Below, piece after piece: positions 1 to 12,408 of a stretch of 64,000 nt of DNA (its first letter is position 1; every line of letters begins with the position of its first letter). Both the position numbers and the translations under genes were made by a program. This DNA comes from Yamagishiella unicocca (Eukaryota; Chlorophyta; Chlorophyceae; Chlamydomonadales; Volvocaceae). The stretch spans positions 248,001 to 312,000 of the forward strand of contig BDSL01000003.1 of NCBI GenBank assembly GCA_003116995.1. Direction: 5' to 3'. Under the pieces are notes generated by a model. It did no database searches, was not told where the DNA came from, and worked only from the letters and a program-made list of their open reading frames with translations.

Positions 1-3000
1 ATTGAATGCAGCGCTGGGCACTGGCTGGCATTGGATTGCAGATAGAAATCGACCAGCAGGACGTACGTGGGTAGCGAGGTGCGGTCATACCCCCGCCGCA
101 CATACATGTCCAGATTTCAGGAGACAACAAACCTAGCAATGCGCCAGTGCGCCAAGACTACTCCACAACGGGACTTCAGCCAGTCACGCACGCTCCCAAA
201 TCCGCCTCCACGCCTCTAAATGCTTCCGAACGTCCCCAAAGGTTTCCCATGGGCATAGCGTTGCGCCCGCCTTGCTTACCGTTGCACCAGCTCCTGGTTG
301 TCATGTTTGACCTTGCTTGCCATCCATATGTCCGAACTAACCGCCAGGTCCGCATCGCTGCCACCTGAGCGCAGCAGCTTGTCCAGCTGGGCGCCAATCA
401 CGTCCTCCGGGTGGTACCTGATGATTATCACACACAGGGCCCATCCGTCAAGCGTCATGTGTGAGGCGCGCGTGGATGGGGCCGGGCCGGCCGTACACGG
501 ATGTGCACCTGCGAACACGGATGGCTGGGCAGCAGCTGCAGAGCCCCCCGCAAGTGCTCGCCGCCGCCGCTGAGGCTTGCTTACCCGAAGCACGTGGCAA
601 ACCCCGGGTCGCAGCACACGATGACGCCCTCAGGGGTAACCCACAGGCGACCGACTCCTGCTTCCGTGGGCAGTGCCTCGATGATGCCGATGAAGACACT
701 GTCCTCACCCAGGCCTGCGTTGGGCCGAATGGACAGGTAGGTATGGTCCGTCTAATAGGACAAACGCGCGCGTCTGAGTGAGGACTTGGGTTGTACGGTT
801 TAGGAGTAAGCAAGGACGCCGACAGTGGCCGTGACAAAAGCAAGCGAAATCCGCGTAAACTGACATTGCAGCTGAGCGCTCCGCGGAGGCGGGCACCGAA
901 CTGGGGAGCATTCCTGACATGCAATAAGGCGTTTTCGGGTGAGGTTGCCCAGCCGTTGCTTGAAGCTAATAAGTAGGTCAGCACAGCTAAAAGCCGGACA
1001 ACGTCGTGTCGTTCTCCTGACACCCTCAATCCGTAGCTATTTGCTGTCCGAAACAGACGCACCTGATGCCCTGCTGACAGCGATCTTTACCGTGAACGCC
1101 ACCCGTTCACGGTGGATGCCCAGCACAGGGTGCCTGAAGTACGGCGCAGCCTTGTCGCCCGAGTCGATGTAGCGGCGCAAGATTGCTGGGTGCCGCTTCG
1201 CCTCGTGCGGAGGCATCAGCAGCGTCACATTCTTTCCGTCGAGCTCACCTGCACAGTTGACAGGTAAGGTCACTCGCAAAACCCTAAAACCCGAGGAGTA
1301 AGATTTGGTACGCCCCAGTCATAAGGCCTGGTAATTTATCTAGGCAGGATTAAACCGCGGCAATCATTGTGTTCGTCTACACATGACATACAGGCTGCGG
1401 CTGGTGTAGATATTTTACTTTATTGATTATATGCTACCGCATTTCGCAGCGGCACGCAGCTCGCTTGGGTGAGCTCAGGTCCTGGACCGGCAGTATGTAC
1501 GTACCCTTATTGTATCCAAACATTGCGTGCAGCTTCTTGTTGGCGACCTGGATATCCCCGAACGCATTTACCACCACAACGCCCTTCTCCACGTCATCCA
1601 TGCGGCTAATTGGGGTGCCTGCGGATGGGTGGCCGCGAGCCATCCTCAGCTTCACCAAGCAAGCTGCGGTAATGGTGTCGGACCACATCCGCCAAGCAAG
1701 CTAAGGCAGACAGCAGCAAAAATACCCGCATGCATCATGAACCCGCATCATATCCCTGGCGCACAGTCACCATCCAACCAGCCTTAAACGACAGACATGA
1801 CATTGTATCAGCCTGTGTTATCCAGTACAGGAACAGCCTAGCTACCTTGGGCCGCGACTCGCTGTCACGCACTTAATAGCGGACCCTCACTCACCATCAG
1901 GCAGCGTAGGGCCCTGGCCGTCCTCGTCTTTATTCTCCTCCAGCCGCTCCGCAGCTGAGTGGTATCTGAACAGCAGGTAAGGCGCAACTAACTCAGGCAG
2001 ACAAAGCTGTTATCTTAACGGCATTCCGCGAGGATGTGCCAGTAAGTAAGTTCGTTACTCGTCCAGGCGATGTTTGCGATCATTCCGGCCGCGTGCCCAA
2101 ACCCGCCCTCGCTCCCCCCTTCCCGTGCCTGCCCTGCTCCCAATCCGTACGCACTGTGCGGCGGTCCATGGGTCCTGTTTGATGGTCTCCAAGAACCTGG
2201 CGTACAGTCGTACAAGTCGAGGCGAGTTGTTGTACAGCTCTAACACCACACGGTACGCGGTCTCGGCCTGCGGCCGGAGAATGAACGTGGTGCGGTCAGC
2301 CCATCAAGCAGGGGGCGAAGGAACAGCAGCGTTAGGATGTGGCTGTCCGTACAGTACGGCAGATCACGGAATGCAGCCGGGGGTCACGCAAATTAGAAGC
2401 ATCCCTCATGGCTCGGGTCGGCGCACATCAAAGCAAACGATGGCGCCAATTGACCTCCATATCCGGTTAGTTAGGGTGGCAGCAGATGTTTTCGCTGCGG
2501 CATTTTGAACATCCGCGAAAATCACACTCAAACACTGTCCATAAAGTCAACATACAGAACCCCGAGTCAATATACGGACCCTTGGGAAGGCATCTAGCCG
2601 AAGCTGCAGGACGGACTGCAAGTAAATAAGATGCCTCACGTCCAGGTTCCGCAGCCAGTACGGAATACCACTGCCCCCCACACCTGGGATACGGAGTTGT
2701 CGATCTCCTGCAGCGACTTGCTGAGCGAGGAGAAAGAGACGGTGCTGGCGCCCAGGATGCGCCTGTGTGTGGGGTGGAGGGATTGTAGTAAGCCACGGGT
2801 GCCATTTCGTGCGTAGAGAGGGGAGGAACGAAGTGCCGGTCCGGCGCGACGAACACAGAACGAATTATCGCGCTACTTGCACGGTAGCTGCCAAATAGGC
2901 ATCTCGTTTTGCCCAAGATCTTCCTCTGAAGGCGTATCCAATCTGGTACGAGATCATCAGCTGACGCCTTTGGTAATAACCCGCGCACCAGAAGTTAGCC

Positions 3001-6000
3001 ATCGCCTGCAGCGCGTCCTTGTGGTGCCGCAACACCATGCGCTGCTTGCGCTGGTACTCGACGTACCTAGCAGGTCGGTACAGTCATCGTTGGTGGAGTT
3101 ACGTGGCGGACAGCGCACGAAACACAAATTTGCAATGAAGGACATTCCGGCCAGTTGCGAAGAGTTGATTAGGTGCAACGACTTGTGGAAAACCGTAATA
3201 TGGTACCCTTCAAATCTGCGGCAAGTGCTGGTTCCAGCGTTTGCCTGTCGTGCAATATATATAAAAAGCTTGCGGAGGGATATTCGCCTCCCTCCTTCCT
3301 TCCCACGGATTACCCCACCCTATCATTGCCTACGATAGTCGATGCTAGGATAGCTGTATCACATTGTCAGACCCGGGCCGGCCCGGCCCCAATCGCGTAC
3401 GCACCCCAGCAGGTCCATGTTGCCGCCCCTCCCCACGGTGCTGCTGGCGGCTTTCTGAGTCGCCTGCTGCTGTCTCACAAACAGCATGAAGCGACACATG
3501 ATGCTCGGGTTGAGCTTGCGGACGCCCTGGCGAGGGGTAGGAGAAGGTCGAGTACGTAGCAGAAAGGAGGAAAGCAGTATATGTATCATATGTCCCCCCT
3601 TGATTAATGTTGGAACTAATCGACGCACGAACACATACTAACGGACACATATTGCTCTGGATAATAAACGTCAACTTTGTCCGAATGGATACACTTGGAC
3701 CCCGCCATTGCGGGGATTCTTGTCTTTGCGCGCGAAGGTACGGCACGTGGGCTACCGATGCACCATAATTGGCCATAGTACATACCTCTAGCTGCCTCGC
3801 GCCCGTCTGGCTGAATCCGAGCATGTCGAGCATGAAATTTGCGTAAACTAACGAGACGAAGGCGTCGTCAGGGAACAGCGCGACTCCAGCCTGAAGGTGA
3901 TCATGTCGTGTTGGCAAGGGCCAGATAAGGTGTCAGCCCTTGTCAGCATGGCTTCTTGCAGCACGGTCGTTTCCACGGTCATTTTTACACGCCCCCACCC
4001 GCTTGTCCTTTCAGCCTCACACTACCCGTGTCGGAATGGAAATAATGTGAAAGAGTGGATGGGAGCTTGTCCCACGTTATCGTACGTGACACAGTCAAGG
4101 CATCCAAAGGTGCATCTTCGCCTAGGCCCAACGACACCAGCACAGGCGTGACGTGATGCCAGACACCGCGCCTTGCCTGTGCATGGTGCCTACGTCAGCC
4201 CTTAGGCTCGCTGTCCTGTCGCCGGGCCCTCAATGTTTTGTGTCCAGCCACCTCAGGCACCCACCTTGATGATCTGTTCTGCCTGGTGCACCGCTGTCTT
4301 TTCCAGCGTGTACAGGTCCGTCCACACCCTTGCGCTGCGGGCCGCGACCTCCACGTCCCTGGGGTGTGAGAAGTGGTACACGTCCTGCGGCTTGACGGCC
4401 TCTGGGTCGGTGGTCCTGTGGCGGGTAGGGTTGCAAGGCAACCGGATGGGGTGGGTAAGGTGCGTAAATTGGCGGGCCGAAGGCAGCTCGAGGTTCAGAA
4501 GCGGCCAGAGGGCGGCCAGACGTTCAGAAGCTGCTGCCAGTTCGTCCAATCCAAACATTGGCATTGGCGGCAGATCCGGGACGGGCGCGTTGCCATCCAT
4601 CGCCGCACCTGAATGCCTTGATGACTGTCTTGGTGTAGAGCCTAGTGCGCAGCCAAGTCGCTGCGGCGCCCACCAGAAATACTGGTCCCAAGCTGATCGC
4701 CATCACAGTTGTAAAGAGTGGGCCGGCACGCTCTCCAGCCGCGGTCCCTGCCATCAGCGCCAGTGCCAGCTGCAGCGCAGCCACGCTGACCATGGCCACT
4801 GCCACGCCGCCCTTCAAGCAGTTGACCCAGGTCAGCAGGTGGGGCACCTGCGCGTGTTGCCATCGCAGGGGACAGAGCCCGTGGGGACTGAGTGGCGATG
4901 TGACCGAGGTGTAAGCCTCGGTGAAGCACCGGCACAGCTCAACAGCTGTGGCCCTGCAACCCGTATACGTACGCGCGCACGCCTCTACCACTACTGTACA
5001 TGTCGCGTCTGTCACTACGTTGGATCCCGCGTAGGCGTACACCTCGCGTAGATAGGTGATCCTTCTCCCTCACAGCCGGCTAATCTTCCCTAGGTACGCC
5101 ACACGGCCGGCCCCCTTGCTTGTGGCACGTCCCCCGGAATCTGTGCGCAGAGAGGTACCCAATTGCCAGCCCAGCCCAGCCGGCGTACGCCCTTCTCACC
5201 CATCGCAGGTACTCCCAGGCTAGCCAGAACGTCAGCACCAGATACGCCACGGCCGCCAGCTTGGGTTGCCCCAAAAACACCCCAACCAGCGTCATCAGCG
5301 CCTGCGGACGACTCAGACAAAGAGGGAAGTCGAGGTCACAGCAGTCGCTGTATCAAGTTGCTTGGATGGGAAGAGGAACAGGACTGAGGACCCGGCATCC
5401 AGCCGACAGTATACCGCACAGCTCGGCTGGCTGTGCGAGCACAGAAGCGTGCATTGCCCAAACAGAAGCAAGCGTTTAGAAAGGGCATGCATATGGTCTC
5501 TCGCGCGAACGGATGTATGTCGCATCGTCCTCCGGATGTCGCATCGTAAACAAAATACATGTCCCTGCCCAAGTATTCGAGTGTACAAGGCAGTCATTGG
5601 GATAGCGGCTGAGCCAAGGGGCTTTCTTTTTGATTGGAGGGACTTAATATCCCACCCGTGGCGGGCTGCGCATACGATTCCCTCCACCCTCATCGCGCCA
5701 TTGCGTACCTTGATGCCAAAGGCGGTAACCTCCGCGCCGCCGTGCCCTAGGGCCTGAGGCGACTTGCTAGCGGGGTTGACCTCCACCTGCGGACGAGGCA
5801 GGGGGTCGGTCCGGCAGCACATAAGACAGTTTTGAGCCAGGGATGGATCGCCGGTCCCAAAGACCTGGTGATATCCTGCGTGGCCCGTCCGTCGTTCCTC
5901 AGGGTATATCTTACCTCGGACATGTTGACCAACATCGCCACCGCAACGAACAACAGCAGCAAGAGCCCGGACACGACAGCGTTAAAGATGTGCGGTGTGG

Positions 6001-8972
6001 TGGAGCAGCCTGCGTGGGGTGGCGAGATAGATGACCGGGAGGGGGAGTATTGCGGATCCAGTAGCTTGGCTGCATCTTGCATGTGATATTCGAAATCGGT
6101 TCCTGCTACTACCAAATTGCTGCAGATTGGCATGTCTGAGAAGCGGCAGTTAAGAGGGACATCCACGCTGCTCCTGACCGTCATCAGCCGACACCCCTGC
6201 CTGCCAGCCCCCATACACCCCTGTGCTGGGGGAATAACGAAGCCCGCCAATGCACTCACTGTACTCGGGAAAAAGCGTCAGATGGAGGTGCGGTTTCACA
6301 GGTCCCATGTAGTTGCAGGAAATCCCCAACTGAAGGGTGTCAGGGTACAATATTTGGGCGGATGGCGGGTTATCGCAGGGCAGCAGGTGGTTCGCGACCG
6401 GTAGAACTGCGGATAGTTAGGCAGGATCAGAGCCACGCCATGTACGCACAATCAGAAAGCACTAGCGCCAACGGATGCTGCAGAGCGTACGCTGCTGGTG
6501 CCAGCGCCGCCAAGCCGTGTCATGCCCGATCCCTGCCACCGAGCCAGGACCCGGCCAGGACCCCGAGCGGATTCCGCCGTCAGGCCAGGACGCCGACCGG
6601 TTTCCGCCATCAGGCCAGGACCCCGAGCAGTCTCCGCCGTCAGGCCAGGACCCCGAGCGGTTTCCACCGTCAGGCCAGGACCCCGAGCGGTTTCCGCCGT
6701 CAGGCCAGGACCCCGAGCGGTTTCCGCCGTCAGGCCAGGACCCCGAGCGGTTTCCGCCGTCAGGCCAGGACCCCGAGCGGTTTCCGCCGTCAGGCCAGGA
6801 CCCCGAGTGCATACTCTGCTACGGGCTTTGGCGTTTTGCCATTAAGTGGCGTTTCAGTTTTTATGTCCTGTTACCGGGCGCACATACAGAGACAGTCAAT
6901 AACGTGCACACTGTTTACACATGCTTCATTGCCCATGCAGTGCTCGTAGTTCAGCGGTAATTGACACCCAGAGCACCTGCCCCATCTTCGCCACGTCCCC
7001 TCAGCGAGCGCACCTGGAGGAAGTTCAGACTGGTGATGTCGAAGACCTGCAAGAAGACGTACGAGAAGCCGCGCACGACCTGGAGGGGGAAGACGCGGGG
7101 CTTGCTCTGCTGGTGAGGGTCATCACACCGTCTACCGTGCCTCCCCATGCGTATGTCGGCGTGCTAAGCCAATCGGTGGCGGGGTGGCTAGATGGGCATC
7201 GAGCGGCGTGGCGACGGGAACGGTGGAGGGCTGGGGCCATCGCCCGATGAACGCCCAGCGCGCAATCGCAGGCGATGCTTACTAAGCGTCGCAGGCGGCG
7301 CTGGTAAGGCAGCAGCGGGCGAGCCTTGCGCGACCAGTCCTACCACCTTCATTTCTTTGAACACAAACAAGCGACCCCGCCTAACGTATACATCCCTGCA
7401 TGCTAATACCGGTAATGACGCACGCGGTACGACGACGTGTCCCCCCTTCCCCTGATCCCCTCGTCCCACGTCGAGTAACTGGTTCGTTTTTGGAACCCCC
7501 TTCCCCGCATCTGCCTGCCCAGAGCATGCACCCAAGACCCCCATCCAACGGTGCCACTTACCTTGATAGGCCAGACGTAGTCGAACTTTTGCTCCTTGAA
7601 GCTCCAAGCCACCCAGACGCACAACCCTAGGTTGGCGGCCAGCAGTCCCGCTATGCTGTACAGAACAGCCACATACCAGGTATAACCCTGCAGCGACGCG
7701 GCCCAACGCGCGGCCAACCTTAAATCTCCCGCACCAGCGTCGTCATCAGCCACGCTTCGGCAAGTGGCGAGAAGTGTATGCCTTCACCGTTATGATTACT
7801 TACTGCACAGCGCCAACGTTGCTCGGGTTCCCCGTACTGTGCTTGAAACTCGCGCCATTGCTGGTTTACCTGGTTGCCCTGCCCTGCCCTCGTCGTATCC
7901 TGCCCTGCTGCATCCCGATAGTCCTGCCCCAGCTTCTACCCCACAGTGCGCGAACTACACCCTGAGTCCTGGCCCAAACACCAGTACGTCTCGCGGTGCC
8001 TACCAGGGTGTTCAGCCATCCGAAGCTCAACACGGACACGCACTTCCAGACAGTGCTATCCGGGCTGATATCCCATCCCATCTCGGGATTCAAGATTGTG
8101 GTGTAAAGCTGCCATGCGTCCAGAAGAATCTGCGAGAAAGGAGCAACGGGAAAGGGTCACGTACGGGCAAGTTGACAGCAACCCGTCATCACCGACACCC
8201 TTCGACCCATTCCTCTTGTCCTGGGTTCGCCCAGGCTTGGGGCCGCTGTAACACTTTAACCTGCCTTGTCTTCCGATGGGGCACCATAAATATAGTGCTA
8301 CTGCCACCTCGTGGCGGCCCCGCCTGCCCAATAACCCTACTTCCCAGCCGCGAATCCCAACTCGCGCAGGGGATCGACCGCGGGTATCCTCACCTTGAGC
8401 AGAATCCAGTGATACAGAATATGCTGCTGGCTTTTCTCCTGGCTTAATGTGAAGAGAACCCCGAAAACGCCAGCTTCGAGAGAGGGCGTCTGCGGCGGCC
8501 GCAAGCGTCACACACCATGATATAATGGAGATATACAAGTGAACGCGAATGCAGGTGTAACCGTGTATAAATGCGGACAAATGGGGTGCTGACCGGTTTC
8601 GCCGTGAAAGCCGACTGACCATATGTACAATAAGTGTGCCGTACCTGTAGCAAGTCATCCTGCTCGTAAGCTGCGCTCGCTACCCCATCCCTGTTAAGCA
8701 AGGGAGTTGGCACGAGGAAACGGGAAAAGGACGCTAGGCAGTTGGCGGGCTACGAGACACAAAATGTCGTTCTTGTGGCAAAGGTACTGATGCCAACGCT
8801 GTATGCCTTCGTGGTGTAACATAGATAGCACTTAGCTTGCGCTCTCGGGGCGCGGACCAGCGTCTATTACCTAACATGTACCCCGCTCCAGATGCGGAAG
8901 TACTCACTTGAGGTTCAGGTTTTCTAGCCCATGGGCTACACCACTGCTAGCAACGGAGTCAGCGCGCTGCAT
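1..8972 (-). CDS. TmcB/TmcC-type multi-pass membrane protein with TPR-like region and PAS domains (3' end outside window)
   Basis: Likely a sensory membrane protein of the TmcB/TmcC-PAS family expanded in volvocine algae; ligand unknown. Twenty-two exons join in phase: 8972-8908, 8690-8645, 8489-8394, 8129-8004, 7687-7562, 7079-7014, 6329-6260, 6009-5915, 5786-5709, 5301-5200, 4847-4609, 4415-4265, 3890-3786, 3526-3405, 3066-2989, 2762-2684, 2267-2155, 1965-1895, 1618-1505, 1248-1063, 714-585, 417-280, giving 798 residues so far. About six hydrophobic segments lie at residues 116-356 (for example VAVLYSIAGLLAANLGLCVW and a Leu-rich stretch near 215). Residues 370-609 form the TmcB TPR-like part (FPDDAFVSLVYANFMLD, CRFMLFVRQQQATQKAA, VRLYARFLETIKQDPW). 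PAS 1 is at about 617-709 (GVVVVNAFGDIQVANK, GYNKGELDGKNV) and PAS 2 from about 720. The start ATG at 8972 gives MQRADSV. Positions 1-279 show no clear exon and are probably the next intron. Confidence 0.87.
6541..6809. repeat. 30-bp tandem repeat (about 9 copies) inside an intron
   Basis: Nine units of roughly CCAGGACCCCGAGCGGTTTC plus CGCCGTCAGG lie head to tail. The five rightmost are nearly identical and the left ones diverged. The array lies between exon 6 (ends 7014) and exon 7 (starts 6329) of the TmcB-like gene. It is open in several frames because the unit is 30 bases without a stop, which makes false ORFs on both strands. Confidence 0.93.
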
Positions 8973-11900
8973 TGCGATGGCCCTCTAGCACTCCCAAGCC
9001 GACCTCAGGGCTTTTCTCCCGAACAGGCACATGCATTTATAAGGATAATACTTGCTATATATACGTAGATCCTGTGTTTAAGTTCAAGTTTCCAATTAGT
9101 CTCGCTGTAGACGGTGTTGGCGACGTAGTGTCCAAAATGCACGACAAAATGGCGTTGCGGGTAATATTCCGGGTAACCGGCTAAACTCTCAGAAAATGTA
9201 GTTTGCAGTAAGTAGTAGCAATATATATAATTTGACGATCTGCAAACGCACAACAATTATGCACCCAGGCGGATCGATTACGGTAAGCGTCGATGCGTAC
9301 TGTCGCGCCATTCAAAGCAACAAGCGTAGCAGGTATCCAGGCACAGCGTTGAAGAAAATGGGGTATCCTAAAAATGTGCTTTCATACATTGCCCAGTAGC
9401 CATGGATATCAATTTAATACATACCCTCCATCGCCCCATGCGATGCTTTTTGCATCCCGCAACGGCATCAGACGGCGTGTTCTTTTATCATATTAAGTTT
9501 TGAATCAAATCCAGGGTGGGGGGTCAGTTGCCAGGGGGCTAGGTGGTCCAGTGTGGCTTAACCGCGTTGCTCAACAGCGTTGCATACAGGGCGTCTAGGA
9601 CATAACGCGACGTTGATCGCATCGTGGTAGACAGGGAAATAGGCACGGCGACGAACAGCAGAACATTGAAACCTAGGAATTTTTACGTCCTCGTCATATC
9701 GGTAGTGAGTTGGGGCTGGCAGTCCTCTGTCATAGAGTGTTGCACCGCTTATAATTTGCATACCGCGACACAATGGTAGATGAGCCCCGCCCTCTTTGGG
9801 TTCGAGCACGGTGAGGTCTTGGTATGGGTGTTGCTCTGACGCCCTTGCAACCGTCGAAGTTTGGACTTGCCCTAGCTTGCGGACGCTGTAGTCTCTTATT
9901 ATTGAGAGGTAAATGAGCCCGCAAGCCAACGTGACGCTATTTATTCATTGTACGGCCGCATTTGTACGGCCGCAATGGGTAATGCCCTAGTTTCTGTCCC
10001 CAGGCCGTCGATCCGGGCTGGTTTGCGGACACTGTTCCATCTTATACTATCGTAATCAACAGAAAGTGGTTGGCACGTCCGTGTGGGTTGTGACTGTTCA
10101 AGGTTCGTCCCCTTGCCACTTGCCGGCTCCCATTATTGGGAAGTCATTCGCCAAATTTATCATCCCTGTAATGAAACTCAATCGCCGCCGAATACCGGTA
10201 CCGGTAACCAACTTCATGTGTACGTTTGCCGGCATCCCGTAATCCATACCCTAAGACAATGAAACGCTGCCCTAACTTAATCGCAGTCTTACGACAATCT
10301 GTCGACGTGACGGAAACCATGCATAACTTCTTGGCTCTTGCTCACGGCTCCGCGACAGCCCCAGAGAGCGTGTAAGGTGTAACAAGGTGGAACTCGCGAT
10401 GACGGCGCGAGCCTTTCCGTTTTTAGGCCTTCAAACTATAGTCTTTCACTATTTCATAAGCATAATGATATGTTTGATGCGAGGTCGCATGGAGCTGCCG
10501 GCTTTCCGTCTCGGAGGTCATCTGGAGCCGTGATCCGTTGTCCTGCAGGTTTCCGATGATCCTCCATCGAATTTTTGCCAGTAATCCTTATTATTTCTTA
10601 TGTTAATATTTTATACGCACAATGAAAGGCGACCCCGGCGTTTTCGAGTTCGACGCGGCCATGTTCCTAAATGTCCGCACTATCCACCACTATGAACGAA
10701 CAGCATAGCGCCAGCATTTGATAAAGGCGATGATAGCTGTAGTATCGCGCTCGTGTGTTTGAAGATCCGTCAGTGTTACGGACCTTCATGTAAACTACTC
10801 CTTCTTGAGTAGGGATTGCTTCACAGGGCTCCATTTTGTAGCACCAGATCGCATGGAGGCGTGGGTGCGAGACAAGACGGTACAGGGGGCGGGTTCCGGT
10901 ACATGGTACCGTCGGACGAGGGCTTTGCGGGGAGCACGAATGATAGGGCGAGATTGGGTGACGCGGTAATTATGGAATAAAGCGTGTGATGCAGACGAGC
11001 CGACGAGCCGGAGCGATGCGATCCGTGCAACCCTAAAAATGCTCCCTGTTGGGATTGTAGCGCAGTAACGATTCCTGCAGTGTTTTTTGACGAGCATTAG
11101 TTTAGCCCCGGCCTTCACATGGTGAGGCAACGGCCACGGGCCTTCTTGTCCTGGGTTCGCCCGGCCTTGAGGCCACTATAATAGTATGGCACAGTCCTCG
11201 TCCTCAAGCCCGGGCGAACCCAGGACAAGAAGAGGGCCCCCTGACCATGGCCTCACCATATGCCAGCCGGGTCTGAACCGAACCGACGGCCGCAAGGACA
11301 CAGGAAAGCCTCATAAAGCACAGAGACGCCGGGCAAACCCAGGACACACGGGAGGGCCGGACCGAGACCGCGCCGTACGACAAGCCAGCTCCAGCACCTA
11401 AGGCATAGGGGGGAAAAACAGCACACCACGATTTCAGGGCCTTCCAATCTTCTCCCCGGCCTTTACCCTGGGTGATGCCTGCTGCATCTGAACAGAGGGT
11501 GGGCATCCACCCTGGATTAGTTTAGGCGTCGGTCACGGTGGCGTATTAGGATTAGCAACCTGCGTATTGGAAACCGCGCCCCGGCGTATTGGGGGGGCTT
11601 TGACGAATGCCCAACCTGGAAAGGACCCTCAACCTACCAGTACATTCATCCCACTGCCCATCCCACTGACGGATGATAGTCCAGAGCATGGGGCAAAACG
11701 ACAGGTCCTTTACAGAGCTGCCTTGGGCCCCGTTGGACCTTGCGGTGGCTCTGACCGCACTGCAATCTGTTGCTGAAGAGACTAGGGACCCCGGAAAATC
11801 ACTGTTCAGTCCTGACAGTATCCACGTTCAATCGCCCGACCCACAACGGTGTAGCTGCATGCAGCCATTGCAGCACCACTCGGAGCTGCAATTATTGGGC

Positions 11901-12408
11901 TGCGGGATCAGGGTGACAACAATCTCAGGCAGCTCGACTGCCCAAACGGAAACCCAACACCCGCATACGGTACCACGTCCACCAAAAAACCCAACAGAGG
12001 CATGTCAGCCCAAAACAAAGCGACGAGTGTAGGATGACAAGCTTACCAGGCTTTAAGAAACATTACCATGAGCATTACGGAACTTCACGCCTGCGGCCCG
12101 AAATACGATTATTCCCTGGGTCTGCCTGGTCCTTCCTCACTTGGTACGGAAACGAACGTCCTAACAGGATCTCCAACAATCTAGGTCTGCATCCACGCAA
12201 CCAGTTCCCCACTTGGCACCTCTTTCACGCGAATTTGAGGAAGCTCCTCCTAGTGTTCTTTGCTGGCAGAAGCCCGGTGTGATCGCCCGCTTGCCTATCT
12301 ATCGCCTTTTCCCCCTCCATGCACCTTGCGTGCGTGTTGCAGTCATCACCTCGCGGATGCCCGCCCAAAACCCACGTGTCCCTAAGGGCATACGAGCCTC
12401 TGTGTCAG
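8973..12408. other. Gene-free stretch upstream of the TmcB-like gene
   Basis: I find no exon set with coherent splicing or homology in this 3.4 kb. The part from about 9000 to 11100 is visibly more AT-rich than the gene regions. It should contain the promoter of the TmcB-like gene at its left end and the 3' UTR of the 12409-16923 gene at its right end. It also holds the inverted repeat at 11141-11232. Short ORFs here look random. Confidence 0.6.
11141..11232. repeat. Inverted repeat / potential hairpin with ~32-bp arms
   Basis: The left arm 11141-11172 begins CCTTCTTGTCCTGGGTTCGC. It is matched almost perfectly by the reverse complement of 11201-11232, which contains CGGGCGAACCCAGGACAAGA. 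A spacer of about 28 bases separates them. A related copy of the left arm lies at 8212-8252 inside intron 3 of the TmcB-like gene, and a weaker copy of the right arm near 11331-11360. This looks like a miniature or foldback element; no transposase is nearby. Confidence 0.8.

Noticed and set aside
312..341. 30-base intron in the last visible exon of the TmcB-like gene (GTTAGT...GCAAG)
   Set aside because: Too short, and the frame is open straight through to the donor at 279.
9558..9929. 123-codon minus frame in the AT-richer spacer
   Set aside because: Random-looking composition and no ATG-supported or homologous content.
10064..10121. tRNA-like fold with a CAAGG/CCTTG stem and a TTCGTCC loop
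   Set aside because: Too short for a tRNA, lacks the A in the T loop and has no anticodon arm.
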